From assembly GCF_000247815.1 (NCBI RefSeq), contig NC_021680.1, positions 3,184,110 through 3,248,109 on the forward strand: a stretch of DNA of 64,000 bases, read 5' to 3'. This DNA is from Ficedula albicollis. Lineage: Eukaryota > Chordata > Aves > Passeriformes > Muscicapidae. Position numbers and translations under genes: made by a program. Positions 48,656-60,251 of this stretch are shown here, one piece after another; positions within the stretch are counted from its first letter, which is position 1, and the number at the start of each line of letters is the position of its first letter. Below the pieces are notes generated by a model, which worked only from the letters and a program-made list of their open reading frames with translations, was not told the origin of the DNA and searched no databases.

Positions 48656-49639
48656 GGCCAGAGCAGGCATCTCTCTTGGATATTTATTATTTATTCACCA
48701 CCCTCTGTCCTGCAGACCTTGGGTGCGTTTTTCTCTTCTTCCCTTGTGGACTCCTTGGTTATTCAAACTGCTAAAAGAGCTGGTATCAAATCTGGGGCCT
48801 TTGCCCTGGGAGTGTTTTTATCAGTGACAGGGTGAGGCTTTCATGGGGCTGGCAGCTTTGACTGTGTCCCCTGCACTCACTTTATGAGTTTTGCTGAATA
48901 TCATTGTCTTTTTCTAAACTCTGGTTTTCCTAAAGTCCTCTATCAACTCTCTCTCCATGGCTTCTATATTCTCCATGCCCAGCTGGATTCATTTGCAGGG
49001 ATTTCATACTTTCCTGCCAGTCACCCCTAAATATATTGAATATCTGGGGGCAAGGCCCCATTCAAAGCCACCCTTATCCCCTTTCTTTCCATGATCATTT
49101 ACTCCTGGGAGATATACCTGCCTTTAAACATAATGATGTTATATATTTAAGATAATTACAACACAGCCTAAACATAACTTTTCCCTGAAAGGGTGGGTTT
49201 GGTTATAATGAGTTCCAGGAAACAATTTCCATAATCCCTGCCTTTGGCTCCTCCTGATTGGATCTGCTCAGTGGTTTCAGTGCCTTCTAGTAGTCGTGGG
49301 CTGGGGGGTTTCAGATGAAGTAAGCTCCTCTTCTTCATGCTGAACTTCTCACCTCTATTCCTCACTCCTGCTCCTTGGACCCTGGGCATTTCTCCAGCCC
49401 AGTTTCAGCTGGTTTGAGATACTCCAGGCAGTTAATCCTTACTTTTATCAGGAGCCAGTCCTGCTCCTGTCACACCTTCCTAGCCCCTTTATCACACTGT
49501 CCTGCACTGTTTCAGCCCACAGACCCCTTTCTTTGTGCCTGGGACCTTGGAACACTGTTTTTGGGGCCATTTCATGCTCTCTCTGCATGGGCAGCCTCTT
49601 GCCCAGCTCTGATATTGGGAACTTACAACTAAGCTTAAA

Positions 49640-50092
49640 CAGACTCTAGTTAGCTGTGCAATCAAGTGTGCTAAGAGCAGGTGGACCTTTACTATACAAC
49701 AACAGGATTTTGCCTATTGTTTGAGACTGAAAACCAGGAACTAGACTCGAAAAAATAGTAAAAACTGGATCTATGTTTTGGGCGATGGCCAGAAGCCTTG
49801 GAGGACGGTCAGATACCAAGTGAGCCTGTGCAAGGACCAGGCTCATCCAGACGACATCGGGACCACTTAGCTCATCCAGGACCGCCAGAAGAGAGAGTGA
49901 AAGCTCAGGGGATGAAAAGCTGATGAACACACGGAGCCAGAGCAGGCGGGGACAGGTTTTGAACATGCACGGGCGATGTTGAAACCTTCATAAATCTGTA
50001 TGAGCTGGAGTGTACATGAACAGAGCGTCGGCGCTGGATAAACACACCTACAATAAAACCCTGCTGGTCGTGGGGTCTTTCATCCACGTTTC
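49640..50092 (+). mobile_element. Probable solo LTR (approximate borders)
   Basis: The segment ends in a compact promoter/poly(A)-like arrangement: CATAAATCTGTATGAG, ATAAACACACCTACAATAAA (AATAAA at about 50051-50056), then GTCGTGGGGTCTTTCATCCA. It has higher CpG content than its surroundings (for example GGACGGTCAG and GACGACATCGGG), as in a young LTR. I could not confirm a target duplication. Confidence 0.45.
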
Positions 50093-50512
50093 TTTTCTGG
50101 CGCGGCTGATGGCACATCCCCCCGTGAGCTCCCTAACCCAGCCCTCTTTCCTCGAAAGTGCCACGGCTGCGAAGTCCTTTCAAAGCCCTTTTTTTCGGCA
50201 AGTAGCCACGGGGCGAGTGAAGGCATCGCACAGCTGGATGCAGCCAGGGGCGCACAGCTGGATGCACCCGGGGCGCACAGCTGGAGCGCTCCGCTGGCCG
50301 TCCCCCTTTTAGGGAACAACATCTGGGCTGTCCAGCCGGCTCCGGGGCTCCAGCCGCTCCTCCCACGGCCACTTGTGTAACTGCTGGGGAAATCGAGTGT
50401 TTTTCCTCGCCTCCCTGCCCTCCTGGCCAAGCTCCACCTCTCGCCCACAGCTCTGGGGCGAGAGGAGCCATCGCTTCCCGCACGGAGGTGACCCGGAGCT
50501 GGGTGGCTGGAG
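50093..50512 (+). promoter_or_regulatory. GC-rich, CpG-bearing block with candidate first exon and donor
   Basis: This block is much richer in C, G and CpG than the rest of the intergenic region. It holds three near-identical GCACAGCTGGATGC-type units (50228, 50252, 50275), each with the E-box core CAGCTG. It ends GTGGCTGGAG before GTGAGT at 50513, a consensus splice donor. It lies 2.5 kb upstream of the first FMO start codon on the same strand. FMO genes usually have untranslated 5' exons, so it may be promoter plus exon 1. No transcript evidence is available here. Confidence 0.35.
50228..50290. repeat. Short tandem repeat of about 24 bp, about 2.6 copies
   Basis: GCACAGCTGGATGCAGCCAG recurs with period 24 then 23, the last unit reading GCACAGCTGGAGCG. 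Confidence 0.85.
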
Positions 50513-50906
50513 GTGAGTATTCCCAGAAAAACCTTTCCTTCCCTCCCTACCCCACACCCGGGCACTTCGGAGATTTGCGACAGTGTGGCAGAATTGATAT
50601 TTCTTGCGTGTTACTTCTCTGCAAGAAGACAGGAAGTCAAATAGCAAATGTAGCTGGGAGCTGTTTGTGATACAAATTAATTCCCACCACGCAAAAAAAA
50701 GAAGAAGAAGAAAAAAAAAGCCTCCCCCAAAACAGTAAACAGTGAGCAGCTCGTTCTAGTGCTTTTTTTACTCACAAAGGAAAAAGGTCCTGGTTTTATT
50801 CCAGCCTGGGAAAGCAGAGTATTCATCAGGTGTTGCTTTATGGCTGAAAGTTGAAATAGTTCTAGGAAGATTTGGTGGGTTTTAGAAAACACTGTGCCCA
50901 GCCCCA

Positions 50907-51391
<485 letters not shown>

Positions 51392-52263
51392 ACTGGAGAC
51401 TTTTGTTTTGTTTTGTTTTGTTTCTTTTTCCTGATGATTGCGCCATGCATTGTGTCTGGTGGAAAGAGAAAGCACTTCTCAGGCCAGGGGAAGTGGTACC
51501 ACCTATAGTGACATCCTGCCATGCTGAATTAATAACTGGGGTTAAACCACAGCTTGCAGCAGCACCCCCAGGGCACCTGTGTGGGGATCCAGGCTCTGGA
51601 ATTGCCCAGCCCAAGGCATGGAGCCTGGCCATCACCCCTTGTTTTATTTAGTTTTATTTATAGTCCTGGCACTATAAGGATTAGGATCCATCATCCCCAC
51701 TGGGAGTTTTGTAGGGCTGGATGTCAACCCAGGGACTGTTGCCTTTCAAGCGCTGGGGGTGGAGCTGCTTTCAGCCTTGCAAGAGACACAAAATCATCCT
51801 CAGTCCAAGGTGTACCACACCTGCAGCCCCTCTGTCAGCCTCAGTGGCCATGTCAAAGTCATCCTCATCTTCCCTGGGGATAGGGGACAGGAGCCTGTCA
51901 GAGAGGCAGAAACTGAATAGTCCCAGTGCATTTTTAATTTTTTTCTCTTCTGAGAGAGGCAGGGGCAGATATCCAAAGATAAAATACAAATATCTGTGAG
52001 TCTGATAAGGCAGGAGAGTTTAAACCCAGCTTGTAAATAAGGCAGTGAGCTGTGGCTCAACCACATACTTTCAAAGCCAGTTTCCAGGGCAGCTGCAAGG
52101 GTTTGAAAGCGATCCAGGAGTGCACTGTAAAAGTGGAGAGATCTTGAAAATAGAGGAGGGGGAAAAAAAGAAAATTATTATTTAAGACATTTAACCTAAC
52201 TTGTAAATGAAGGGCCCAGAATGCTGGTAAATGGAATGAGGTCTGGGGGTAGCATTTAGAGAA
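51392..52263. other. Intergenic stretch, no gene recognised
   Basis: No coding exon or named repeat seen. TTTGTTTTG iterations near 51404-51424 are low complexity. Confidence 0.45.
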
Positions 52264-52770
52264 ATTTGTTGCTATACGCAGAGAGCGGCGAATAATAATG
52301 TCTAACGACTTCTTAGGTGAAAGAAGCATTTTATTGAAAAACTGAACTATATTTTTAGAGTGGTTTGCAAACTTAAAGCAGGACAGCAGTTCATTGGACA
52401 ATAGGAGAAAACATTTTTTGTTACGTACATTATGAACTGTCTCTCAGTTAACCCTAGGTGCTAATTTCTGTTTATTAATTTTGGCAGAACCACAAGCCCT
52501 TCAAGTGTGCTGCAAAGTCCCTGGGTGTCACTATACGCGGAGAGCAGTGTATAATAACAACAAACAACTTCTCAGGCAAGAGAAGCAAAAGAAGCATTTT
52601 ATTGAAAAATGGAACCATATTTATAGAGTGGTTCACAAGTCTCAAACGGGACAGCAGCTCACTGGACAGTAGGAGAAAACATCTCCTGTCATGTACATCA
52701 TGACTGTCCCTCAGTCAACACTAGGTGCTGATCTCTGTTTATTAATTCCTTTCTATTTACAAGAAAGCTA
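52264..52770 (-). mobile_element. Two diverged tandem copies of an LTR-like repeat, about 259 bp apart
   Basis: GCTATACGCAGAGAGCGGCG at 52270 and ACTATACGCGGAGAGCAGTG near 52532 head two parallel blocks. Both continue with GAAGCATTTTATTGAAAAA, AGAGTGGTT, GGACAGCAG, GGAGAAAACAT and ACCCTAGGTGCTAAT-type sequence. The copies differ at many positions. TTTATT in reverse gives AATAAA, so the likely LTR sense is the minus strand. Ends were not resolved. Confidence 0.55.
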
Positions 52771-53017
52771 TCACCCTGGGAAAGGCTCAGGCTGGAGCTG
52801 AGAAACTATTTCAGCCTGGGAAAAATCCTCCCAGCCTGAGAAAGAGAAAAAGAACTCAGAACCTGAGAAAAGGCCTGGCTAAAATCTGCCTGGGCCTCCA
52901 GCAGCGTTCACAGAAATTCCCTACGGAGGGCATGGCTGCTGAGAGTGATGATCATCTGTGGGGTTTCTCCCAGGTTTAACCCCGTGGGCAGCCTGGGATC
53001 CCGGCAGAGGGCACAGG

Positions 53018-53143
53018 ATGAGAGTGGCCGTGGTGGGAGCGGGGGTCAGCGGGCTGGCAGCCACCAAGTGCTGCCTGGACGAGGGGCTGGAGCCCACGTG
53101 CTTCGAGCAGAGCCAGGACATCGGGGGGCTCTGGCGCTACACG
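53018..53143 (+). CDS. First FMO gene, coding exon 1
   Basis: Encodes residues 1-42, from [12 protein letters not shown] to DIGGLWRYT, with the FAD-binding GxGxxG at 7-12. It ends in phase 0 before GTGAGC. No in-frame ATG upstream of this one follows the acceptor at 52972-52973. Confidence 0.93.
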
Positions 53144-56100
53144 GTGAGCCAGCGGGGTCCATCCTGCTCCCTGCAGCTTTGCAGGGTGAGGGGTGGCTGG
53201 GCTGGGTGTGGGAGGGCTTGCAGGCTGCGAGTCAAGGGCTGATGCACCCGGGGGTGCCGCGGCAGGAGCACGTCGAGGCCGGCCGGCCGAGCATTTACCC
53301 GTCGCTCATCAGCAACACCTCCAAGGAGATGTCTGCCTTCTCCGACTTCCCCTTCCCCGAGCACTTCCCGGCGTTCCCGCCCAACGCCCTGCTGCTGGAG
53401 TACCTGCGGCGCTACGCCGAGCGCTTCGGCCTGCGCCAGCGCGTCAGGGCCGGGGTGAGCGATGCTGCCCTGCTCCCCCCTGCTCCCCACCCCTGCTGGG
53501 CGCCTTGGGTGACTTTGCTTCGCTTCTACGTCCCAGACCACGGTTGTCAGCGTCCGTAAGCACCCCGACTTTGCCACCACGGGCCGGTGGAATGTGGTCA
53601 CCGAGGCGGGCGGCAAGCGGACGTCGGATGTCTTTGATGCTGTCATGGTTTGCAGTGGCAGTTTCTCTGAGCCTTCCCTCCCCCTGCAGTGTTTCCCTGG
53701 TATGGTACGGGGCTGCCTGTGGTCCGGGGTTTTGGGAGAGAAGATTTAGGGACTATTTGGGGAAAATCCTCCCTTTCTTTTCTTGCTTCTGCTGGTGTGA
53801 ACAGCAATACTTTCTTGCGTCTCTGAGACCCCATTTGGGTGGGGAAGCATCAATTCTGTGCTCATGGGATGAAGGGCTGGACCTCCCCGAGTCCCTGGTG
53901 GCCAGAGATTGCACTTCCTTGCCCTTGCCATCCAGATTGTTTGTTTATTTTTTTTAAATCCACAAGTGCTCCAGTACTCCAAAGCTGTGTTTCTCTTCCC
54001 GAGGCATCGAGCAGTTCCGAGGGCAGTACTTCCACAGCCGGCAGTACAAGCACCCCGACGTGTTCCAGGGCAAGCGTGTCCTCGTGGTGGGCATGGGCAA
54101 CTCGGGAGTGGACATCGCAGTGGAGGCCAGTCGTGTAGCTGCCAAGGTGCCACTCATGCCTTAAGTTCTGAGTTTTCTGTTCTGCTTGGGTGTGCTTTTC
54201 CGTTGTGCTCAGGGTGATGAAGACTAAATAGTCCGATGCCAGCTATTGATTCAAGGACAGTTTCTTAAAACTCCAGGCCCTGAGCATAAACAATGTGAAA
54301 AGAGGAGGGTGGGCCAGCCAGGAGGTGAGGAGGGTGAAACCTTACCATTTGAGACTATTAATTGGATGGTTGACTCCTGTATGCAAATGGACTGAAGTCT
54401 ATAAAGATGTGACATCCTGTGACCAAGCTCTCTTTTGCTTCCATCTTGGAGCCATCCGGGCAGGGGCTGTGGCACTGGTACTGCCAGGGTGTGGCCTTTG
54501 AAGGCCTCTCAATAAATAGCCATTTTATTCCCCTTAACTCTGTGTGATCTCTGTTCCAGCTCCTCCAGGCAACACCACCACCCTGCCACCCCAGGGCCGT
54601 GGGGACAGGGACACTGGGGACAGTAGCTCAGTGTGCTGTCATTACAGGGACATAGCATATTTTTGGTCATAAAAAAAAATTTGACCAAAAAATTTTGAAT
54701 TTTTGGTGAAAAACCTACCTTGAAAGCGAGCTGGTTTTCTCCTTGTCTCCTGTTTCACCTCCATCACCAGCAGCCGGGAGGTCTTAAAGATGCTCTCGCT
54801 GCTTTTCCAGTGCACGGCTGTTTGCGTCGTGCCCCTCTGAGTTTCTTTAGAAAGGAAAAGCAGCAAATTCATGGCCCAAACCATTGATTCTTCTCTTCCA
54901 GGTGACCATCAGCACCTCTCGAGGATCCTGGCTGCTCAGCCGTGTGTTTGAGCGTGGCTACCCCTGGGATATGGTTTCCATCACTCGCCTTAAGAACCTG
55001 ATCAAAACCAGCCTTCCCGGAGCCCTTTCGTGGTGGTTGATTAATTCCAAGGCGAACAAGAGGTTCAACCATACCAACTATGGCCTTCAACCAGACAACA
55101 GGTACTTCTTGGTGCTTCCCATCCCATGCAGATGCGTGGATATTCAGCAACCTGCATCAACTAATTCCCAGGCTGGGGAGGAGAAAATAAGGTGTAGCTC
55201 CATTAAGTGGTGAAAGATTGGGCATGCTGGAAAAGCCCAGAGGAGTTTTCCTTGTGAGGGTCTCTGGGTAAAGAGGAGATTGAAGGCTTAAAGCATGGAT
55301 CAGTTCTGGAAAGAGATGATTTAAAGAGAAGCTGAGCGAAGGCAGCAGGAGATGTCCGTGAATCCCTCCCGCTGTGGGACAGGGTGACATCGGTGACTTG
55401 TGTCATTGTTCGGAGGTGATGGGAAGGGCTGCTTGCTCAGAGAAAATTACACCAGGAGCTGGTGGGTCTGGCCTGAGGAGGAGCAGGGGACAAGGCCTGT
55501 GGGTGGTGTCCCACTCTCAGAGCCCCTGCTCTCCACAGCTGGCCGGTCCACGAGGCCCTGGTGAACGACGACCTCCCGAGCTACATCCTGACCGGCAGGA
55601 TCACCATCAAACCGGGCGTGAAGGAGTTCAGGGACAACTCAGTGCTGTTCCACAACTGCCCCGAGGAGGAGCCTGTTGATATTGTTGTCTTCTGCACGGG
55701 CTACAACGTCTCCTTCCCCTTCCTAGAGGAATCTGTGGTCAGGATGGAAAACAAGCACGCATCCCTCTACAAATACGTGTTCCCAACCCACCTGGAGAAG
55801 CCCACCCTGGCTGTCCTCGGGCTGATTAAGCCCCTTGGACCCGTCATGCCCGTGGTAGAGATGCAGGCACGCTGGGTGAGCCGTGTCTTCAAAGGTAAGG
55901 GAGCAAATGTGAGCCCTCCTGTGCCCCAAAATGCAGGCTGGATACCTTTTATCCCTCCAGGCAGGGGGATCCCAGAGCTAAGAAGTTCAGAGCAGGGAGC
56001 ATTTTCAAGGCTCAGACTTCACTTCAGCTAAGCTAAAGCAACATGAGTGAGAAAAGAAACCTGCTGGTGTTTTGTTTGGGGTTTTTAATAAAAATAGTGA

Positions 56101-57950
56101 GGATAACCTCGTGGAGGGCTGGGTCAGGACTACCCCACAGAGATGAGAAGCTCTGGGGTTTCTCTTTGGGATGATCCTCTCTGGGGCTTGCACAGCCCAT
56201 CTGACTCACATCACCTGCCTGTGCCCTGACAGCACACATCTGTAAAAGCAGGAAAATGTGTGGGTGAATTTGGAATATTGGCGGGCTGGTTTCTGGCAGG
56301 ATTGCCACTGCTGAATAAATTGCCAGCAATGAGACTTTCCTGCCCTCCCAGAGAAGGGATTCCCACATTTTGCATCACTGAATGAGCTCACAGATTCCCC
56401 CCAGGAGTTAAATTTGGTGGGATGCTCTCCTCCTTCTTCCAGGCTTGTGTCACTTGCCTTCCCAGTCTGTCATGGAGGAGGAAGTAAATGAGAACAAGAA
56501 AAACAAAGTCAAATGGTAAGTCATTCCCCAGAGCCCCAAAGGTTTTTTGGTGGATTGAGAAATCCCTAGAGTTTTTGGGGCAGCAACTGGCAGGCTCTCA
56601 CTGTTCCTGTTCTGCATGGCAGAGGAGAGAGGAGGATTCCTGGATCCAGCTTCCCCTTTACTCACTTGCAAAGAGCCATTAACCTTTGATTTAACACTGA
56701 TATTTTAGAAGAATTTAATTCAGGGTACTCAAGGCTAAAGCTTCCTTGGGAGTTGGGGAAGAACACCAGGTTCCCTAGGGACTGAGAGATAAAATGGCAG
56801 GGACATTAATGGTAATAAATGCAAAGTAATTATCTAGGAGGGAAAAAAGCCAACCCACAACCCATGAGGTGCACACAGGGATTGTCTCCTCTCTCAGCAT
56901 GGAGACCTGACTCGCTGTGAGCAGGTGTCTGAGCACACTGGTGTGTGGTTCACAGGCAGGCAAAAGGCTGGAAAGGATCAGGGAATGAATGAGTGAATGG
57001 GGTGATGTATAAATCCATGGTTCACTTAAATAGCTACAGGAAAAAAGGTACAGAAGAGTGAAATACAGAATTGCACAGAAAAACTGCTGTATCATCCAAG
57101 GCTAAATGAATATGGGCTTTTTCAGGCTTTTGAAGGTGAGACATGAAGCTGTGAAGGTGAACTGGAAGCAATCCTCCAAGCCACCGTGTATTCTTGCAAT
57201 ATTTGGTGCAAATGAATGTGAGGTGTACTAAAGGGTGCCACCTTTCTCATGCTGCACATGACTTTTCTGCAAAAAAGCAAAGAGATTTGGGTTTGAGGGA
57301 TCTTTTTGTTTGTTTGTTTGTTTGTTTGTTTTGAAAAAGACAGGAAACTGGTTTGCCAAAGGGTTCACCAAGGGGAAGGGGGGGAACAGGTACAATTTGT
57401 GGAAAGATTGACATGAGCCAGCATCACTTTAGGGGTGCTGTGTCCTGCACAGCCACGGGTTCCCACTGCACATAGATCCAGTCCTTTCCTAAAAAGAACC
57501 CAGCTGCATTCCAGCTGCAATAACAACAAGGATGCAGAGGAACTCAGTTCCTCTGAGCCCTGCTGACACTGACCTTTCTCCTGCCTCTTTCTCTTCTCTG
57601 ATTCATTCAGGTTTGGCCTGACCTATGATGAAGTCCTCATAACCGAGTGGCTGGTTTACCTGGACACGCTGGCCTCCCTCATCGGTGCCAAGCCCAGCGT
57701 GCTGGGGCTGCTCTGCACAGACCCCAAGCTGGCCCTCACCATCTTCTTTGGCCCTTGCTCCCCCTTCCAGTTCAGACTGGGGGGTCCTGGGCGCTGGCAG
57801 GGGGCACGCCAAGCCATCCTCACCCAGTGGGACCGAGTCATAAAGCCCACAAAAACACGAGTCCCTGCTGGCTACTCCAGCTCTTTCCCTTCCCTCCTGG
57901 TTGTGGGATTCCTTCTGCTCCTGGCTGCTGTGATTTTTGGTTTCAAATAG
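53018..57950 (+). CDS. Flavin-containing monooxygenase, complete eight-coding-exon gene (529 aa predicted)
   Basis: Joined from 53018-53143, 53266-53454, 53537-53699, 54004-54146, 54902-55101, 55539-55894, 56443-56515 and 57611-57950. The total is 1590 bp, giving 529 residues against 532-535 in mammalian FMO1-3. FMOs are ER-membrane enzymes that oxygenate N- and S-containing nucleophiles using FAD, NADPH and O2. Motifs seen: FAD-binding GAGVSG (7-12), EGLEPTCFE (22-30), the conserved Asn of SNTSKEM (59), the FMO signature [11 protein letters not shown] (164-174), NADPH-binding GMGNSG (189-194), FCTGY (325-329; FATGY is usual) and a hydrophobic C-terminal anchor ending FGFK. The start at 53018 gives the family N-terminus. 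An acceptor at 52972-52973 could join an untranslated exon. Exon sizes 189/163/143/200/356/73 are those of vertebrate FMO genes. The subtype (FMO1-5) is not assigned. Confidence 0.95.
53266..53454 (+). CDS. First FMO gene, coding exon 2
   Basis: 189 bp, residues 43-105, between acceptor GCGGCAG and donor GTGAGC. It carries [10 protein letters not shown] and the FPDFPFP-like [13 protein letters not shown]. Third codon positions are strikingly GC-rich. Confidence 0.93.
53537..53699 (+). CDS. First FMO gene, coding exon 3
   Basis: 163 bp from acceptor GTCCCAG to donor GTATGG, residues 106-159 plus the first base of Gly160. It contains [20 protein letters not shown] and [16 protein letters not shown]. 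Mammalian FMOs usually have His after CSG; here it is Ser. Confidence 0.92.
54004..54146 (+). CDS. First FMO gene, coding exon 4
   Basis: 143 bp from acceptor CCCGAG to donor GTGCCA, residues 160-207. It holds the FMO identifying sequence FxGxxxHxxxY (164-174) and the NADPH-binding GMGNSG (189-194). The acceptor has a weak pyrimidine tract but keeps the frame. Confidence 0.93.
54147..54901 (+). other. First FMO gene, intron 4, with LTR-like insert
   Basis: 755-bp intron. About 54218-54550 resembles the TGATGCC LTR family in layout: TGCAAATGGACTGAAGTCTATAAA, CCATCTTGGAGCC, TGAAGGCCTCTCAATAAATAG. The rest is AT-rich and unremarkable. Confidence 0.7.
54218..54555 (+). mobile_element. LTR-like repeat in FMO intron 4
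   Basis: It parallels 36758-37190 block by block, including AATGGAC..., CTTATAAAA/CTATAAAGA, GTGACC, CATCTTGG and the AATAAA region (54510-54515). It is diverged and has no visible target duplication. Confidence 0.5.
54902..55101 (+). CDS. First FMO gene, coding exon 5
   Basis: 200 bp from acceptor TCTTCCAG to donor GTACTT, residues 208-273 plus two bases. It encodes [20 protein letters not shown] and [12 protein letters not shown], matching the family pattern (SRSGSWVMSRV and ENYGL). Confidence 0.94.
55539..55894 (+). CDS. First FMO gene, coding exon 6
   Basis: 356 bp from acceptor CTCCACAG to donor GTAAGG, residues 274-392 plus one base. It includes [11 protein letters not shown], the FCTGY motif (325-329) and [19 protein letters not shown]. 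The FATGY Ala is Cys here. Confidence 0.95.
55895..57610 (+). other. First FMO gene, introns 6 and 7
   Basis: Apart from the 73-bp exon at 56443-56515, no coding sequence is seen. A (TTTG)n run lies at about 57306-57330. Frames up to about 111 codons in the minus strand are not supported. Confidence 0.75.
56443..56515 (+). CDS. First FMO gene, coding exon 7
   Basis: 73 bp from acceptor CTTCTTCCAG to donor GTAAGT. It encodes [20 protein letters not shown], the short acidic/basic linker typical of this FMO exon, and ends with two bases of a Trp codon. Confidence 0.93.
57611..57950 (+). CDS. First FMO gene, coding exon 8 and stop
   Basis: 340 bp from acceptor ATTCATTCAG to TAG at 57948-57950. 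It encodes [38 protein letters not shown] and ILTQWDR, all diagnostic of FMO C-terminal regions. The last 22 or so residues are hydrophobic ([15 protein letters not shown]) and fit the ER membrane anchor. Confidence 0.96.
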
Positions 57951-58560
57951 CTTCTAGAGCATGTTTGTTTGGGTTTTGTTGTTTGTTTATTTTTTTTGTC
58001 CTGAGAGATGTTGTCTCAGGTAAGAGAGCTCCTCAGCGTGCCACAGGACTGAGGGGAAAGGATTTCACTTATATGGCAACAAACTTCAATCTGCAACCTG
58101 CAGCATAAACCTCCCTCTGCGCCAGCTCAACCCCAAGCACAGCTCTGCAGACCTCATTAGCCAGGGATGGCAACCTTGCCCAAGTGTCTGTTGCCCCTCT
58201 GCTCCCCTGCCTGCTGCCAGGGATTGGTGCCATAGTTGTGCCTGGATCACACAAGACAGGATGCAGTGAGGACAAGAGCAGCAAAAGTGGTCACAGGAGC
58301 AAAAGTGCCCAGGAATTATCTGGGCTGTGTACACAGGTCAGGCTGTCCCTTTCTCCAAGCCTAAAACCCCCAATGCTGGGGCTGAATTGGTGCATCTTTG
58401 CAGTGCAGTGGTTGTGGGGGTTTGTCACACGTGAGCCTGTGGGGCTGGGCACTCCTGGCTTTGCTTCCCCGCATGCCCCACCACTGGGCCATCCTGAGGC
58501 TTTGTTTTGTGCTTGGAGAGACTGTAAATGAATAAAATCTCAGTGGCTGTGGCAGGAATG
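57951..58560 (+). other. First FMO gene, 3' UTR (approximate)
   Basis: Non-coding sequence after the stop, with AATAAA at 58531-58536 (TGAATAAAATCTC). The end is inferred to lie about 20 bases beyond that hexamer. Confidence 0.55.
58531..58536 (+). terminator. AATAAA polyadenylation signal, first FMO gene
   Basis: Canonical hexamer 581 bases past the stop codon. Use is inferred from position. Confidence 0.55.
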
Positions 58561-60251
58561 TGCTGCAGATGCCTCTCTGTCCTGTCCTTGTGTGCATGGG
58601 AAGAGCTGGGGGGGAGCCTGTGTCTGAGTTGGAGCTGTGGGCTCCCAGAGCTTTCCCTGACTCCCCAAAATGAGGCTGCACAGTGCTCCATGTCCCACAT
58701 CCACGCTGCCTGCTGGCAAAGGGAGCATGTTCTGATCTCCTGGGATGCCAAGGGAGCACGAGCCCAGCACAGGCACCACGAAAGGGGATAAACCAGGAGA
58801 ACCCCACGCTGCTGCCTGGGCTGGAGCAATGACAAGTTAAACCGTGCAAGCACATTCCCTTTGGGGTTATCTCTGCATTTCCACCTGGCACTGCCCCAGG
58901 GAGGTTGGGAACTTACTTCCAGTGCATTTAATCCCACAAGGGCGGGGGAATGCAGGTGTAAAGGTCAGTGGTGCAAGAGCTGTGGAGAGCTGCCTGGACT
59001 TCAGCCTTCCCTTCCAATCCACAAGAGAGAAACTCAAGGGAGATTCGGCCGAGGGCTGAGCAGGAAGGCACAGCACTGAACTGCAAGGTTTGCTCCTCAC
59101 TTCTGGATGGGGTTGGCAGGGTTGGAGATTGGGCAGAGAGCTCCCTCCAGGGTTTTGGCATTCACTGCTGGCTTTGCCTTGCTGCTGGTGGGGGGAGAGG
59201 GGTGTTGCAGGGAGCCTCTGCAGTAAAACCAGTAAAAGTGGGGTGAGTGGAGCCCCCTGAGCTTGCCTGTCTTTTCCTGAAGGCTCCAGAAATGAGGCAG
59301 GCAGCTCTGGGCATGTCCTGCCCTGTTCTTGCAGATCAAGGAGTGGCTCAGGCCGGGCTTCTGGATGCCCAAGGGGTTTTTTTGCACCTCCTCATTTTTC
59401 CCTGGCTGTCTTCAGATTCCTCTGGGTTCTATTTATGTTAACTTACTTTTTGTCATGAAACTGATAGAAAAAGTTATAAATTACTCTTTCTGCAGACTCT
59501 GCAGTGGGAGTATTTCTTACCTAATCAAAGTTCACATGGGTTCATTTTTTCCTAGTTTCTTTGCTTTCCAGTCAAGCTGGGTGTAGCTCAGTTTACACTC
59601 CCCAGCTTTGAGTTCCTCCCATTTATACCCAGCGTTTCCTGGGTTTCTTACTTTTTGTATATCCTGTAATCCCAGCCGTGCTTTCACTGAGCTGTCTAAC
59701 TTCTGAATGGCTGTGCTGTGCTCCTGCTCAGTCAGGCATTGCTTTGCTTTTTTTCCCTTTTTTTTTTTTTTTAATCCTTTTTGTTTTCAAGAGATTGCTC
59801 TTTAATGGGAAATTAAAAGGGAAAGCATGAAAACGAGCCAGCTTAGCTGAAGTTGTTTCTTACAAAGGTCTTAGGGGGATCACTTTGTACAGGCAGAAGA
59901 AGATAGCTGCAACTTCTTTGCATGCCCTGGTTTGGGCTGGAAAAGGGAATGAATGCAAGCAGCAGAACAGTGAGGTTTAAAAGCACCTCCTCTTTTCCCC
60001 CCATGGAGGAGGGAGATTCCTGGACCCTCATTGTGGATTTAGCACAGCGGGAAGGGCAATGAGCAGGATCTTGAACCAGGAGCTGGCCATGGCTTTCTCC
60101 AGGACACTTTTCCTTCGTGGACACCTGCCAGAGAAGACCAGAGGTGTTTTGCTGGGCATGGCAAGAAGGGAGGGGCGTTCCTGCTGATGCCTGGGCTGTG
60201 TTTGTGCTTCCAGCTGCTCTCACACCAGCCTGTCGCCTGCTGCAGGCCAGC
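58561..60251. other. Intergenic stretch between the two FMO genes
   Basis: No gene recognised. It ends at the splice acceptor TGCTGCAG (60238-60245), so its right part is probably the first intron or 5' UTR region of the next gene. A T-rich tract at about 59748-59773 is low complexity. Confidence 0.55.

Larger units (their letters stand above)
45603..49639. other. Intergenic stretch, no gene recognised
   Basis: It includes tandem duplications at 46450-46560 and 48540-48655 and a long G/T to T-rich tract at about 47067-47177. The other open frames have no recognisable motifs. Confidence 0.5.

Noticed and set aside
52958..53017. Upstream in-frame ATG at 52958 as the start of the first FMO protein
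   Set aside because: It lies before the acceptor at 52972-52973 and would add about 20 residues not found at FMO N-termini. The start at 53018 puts the GxGxxG motif at the family position.
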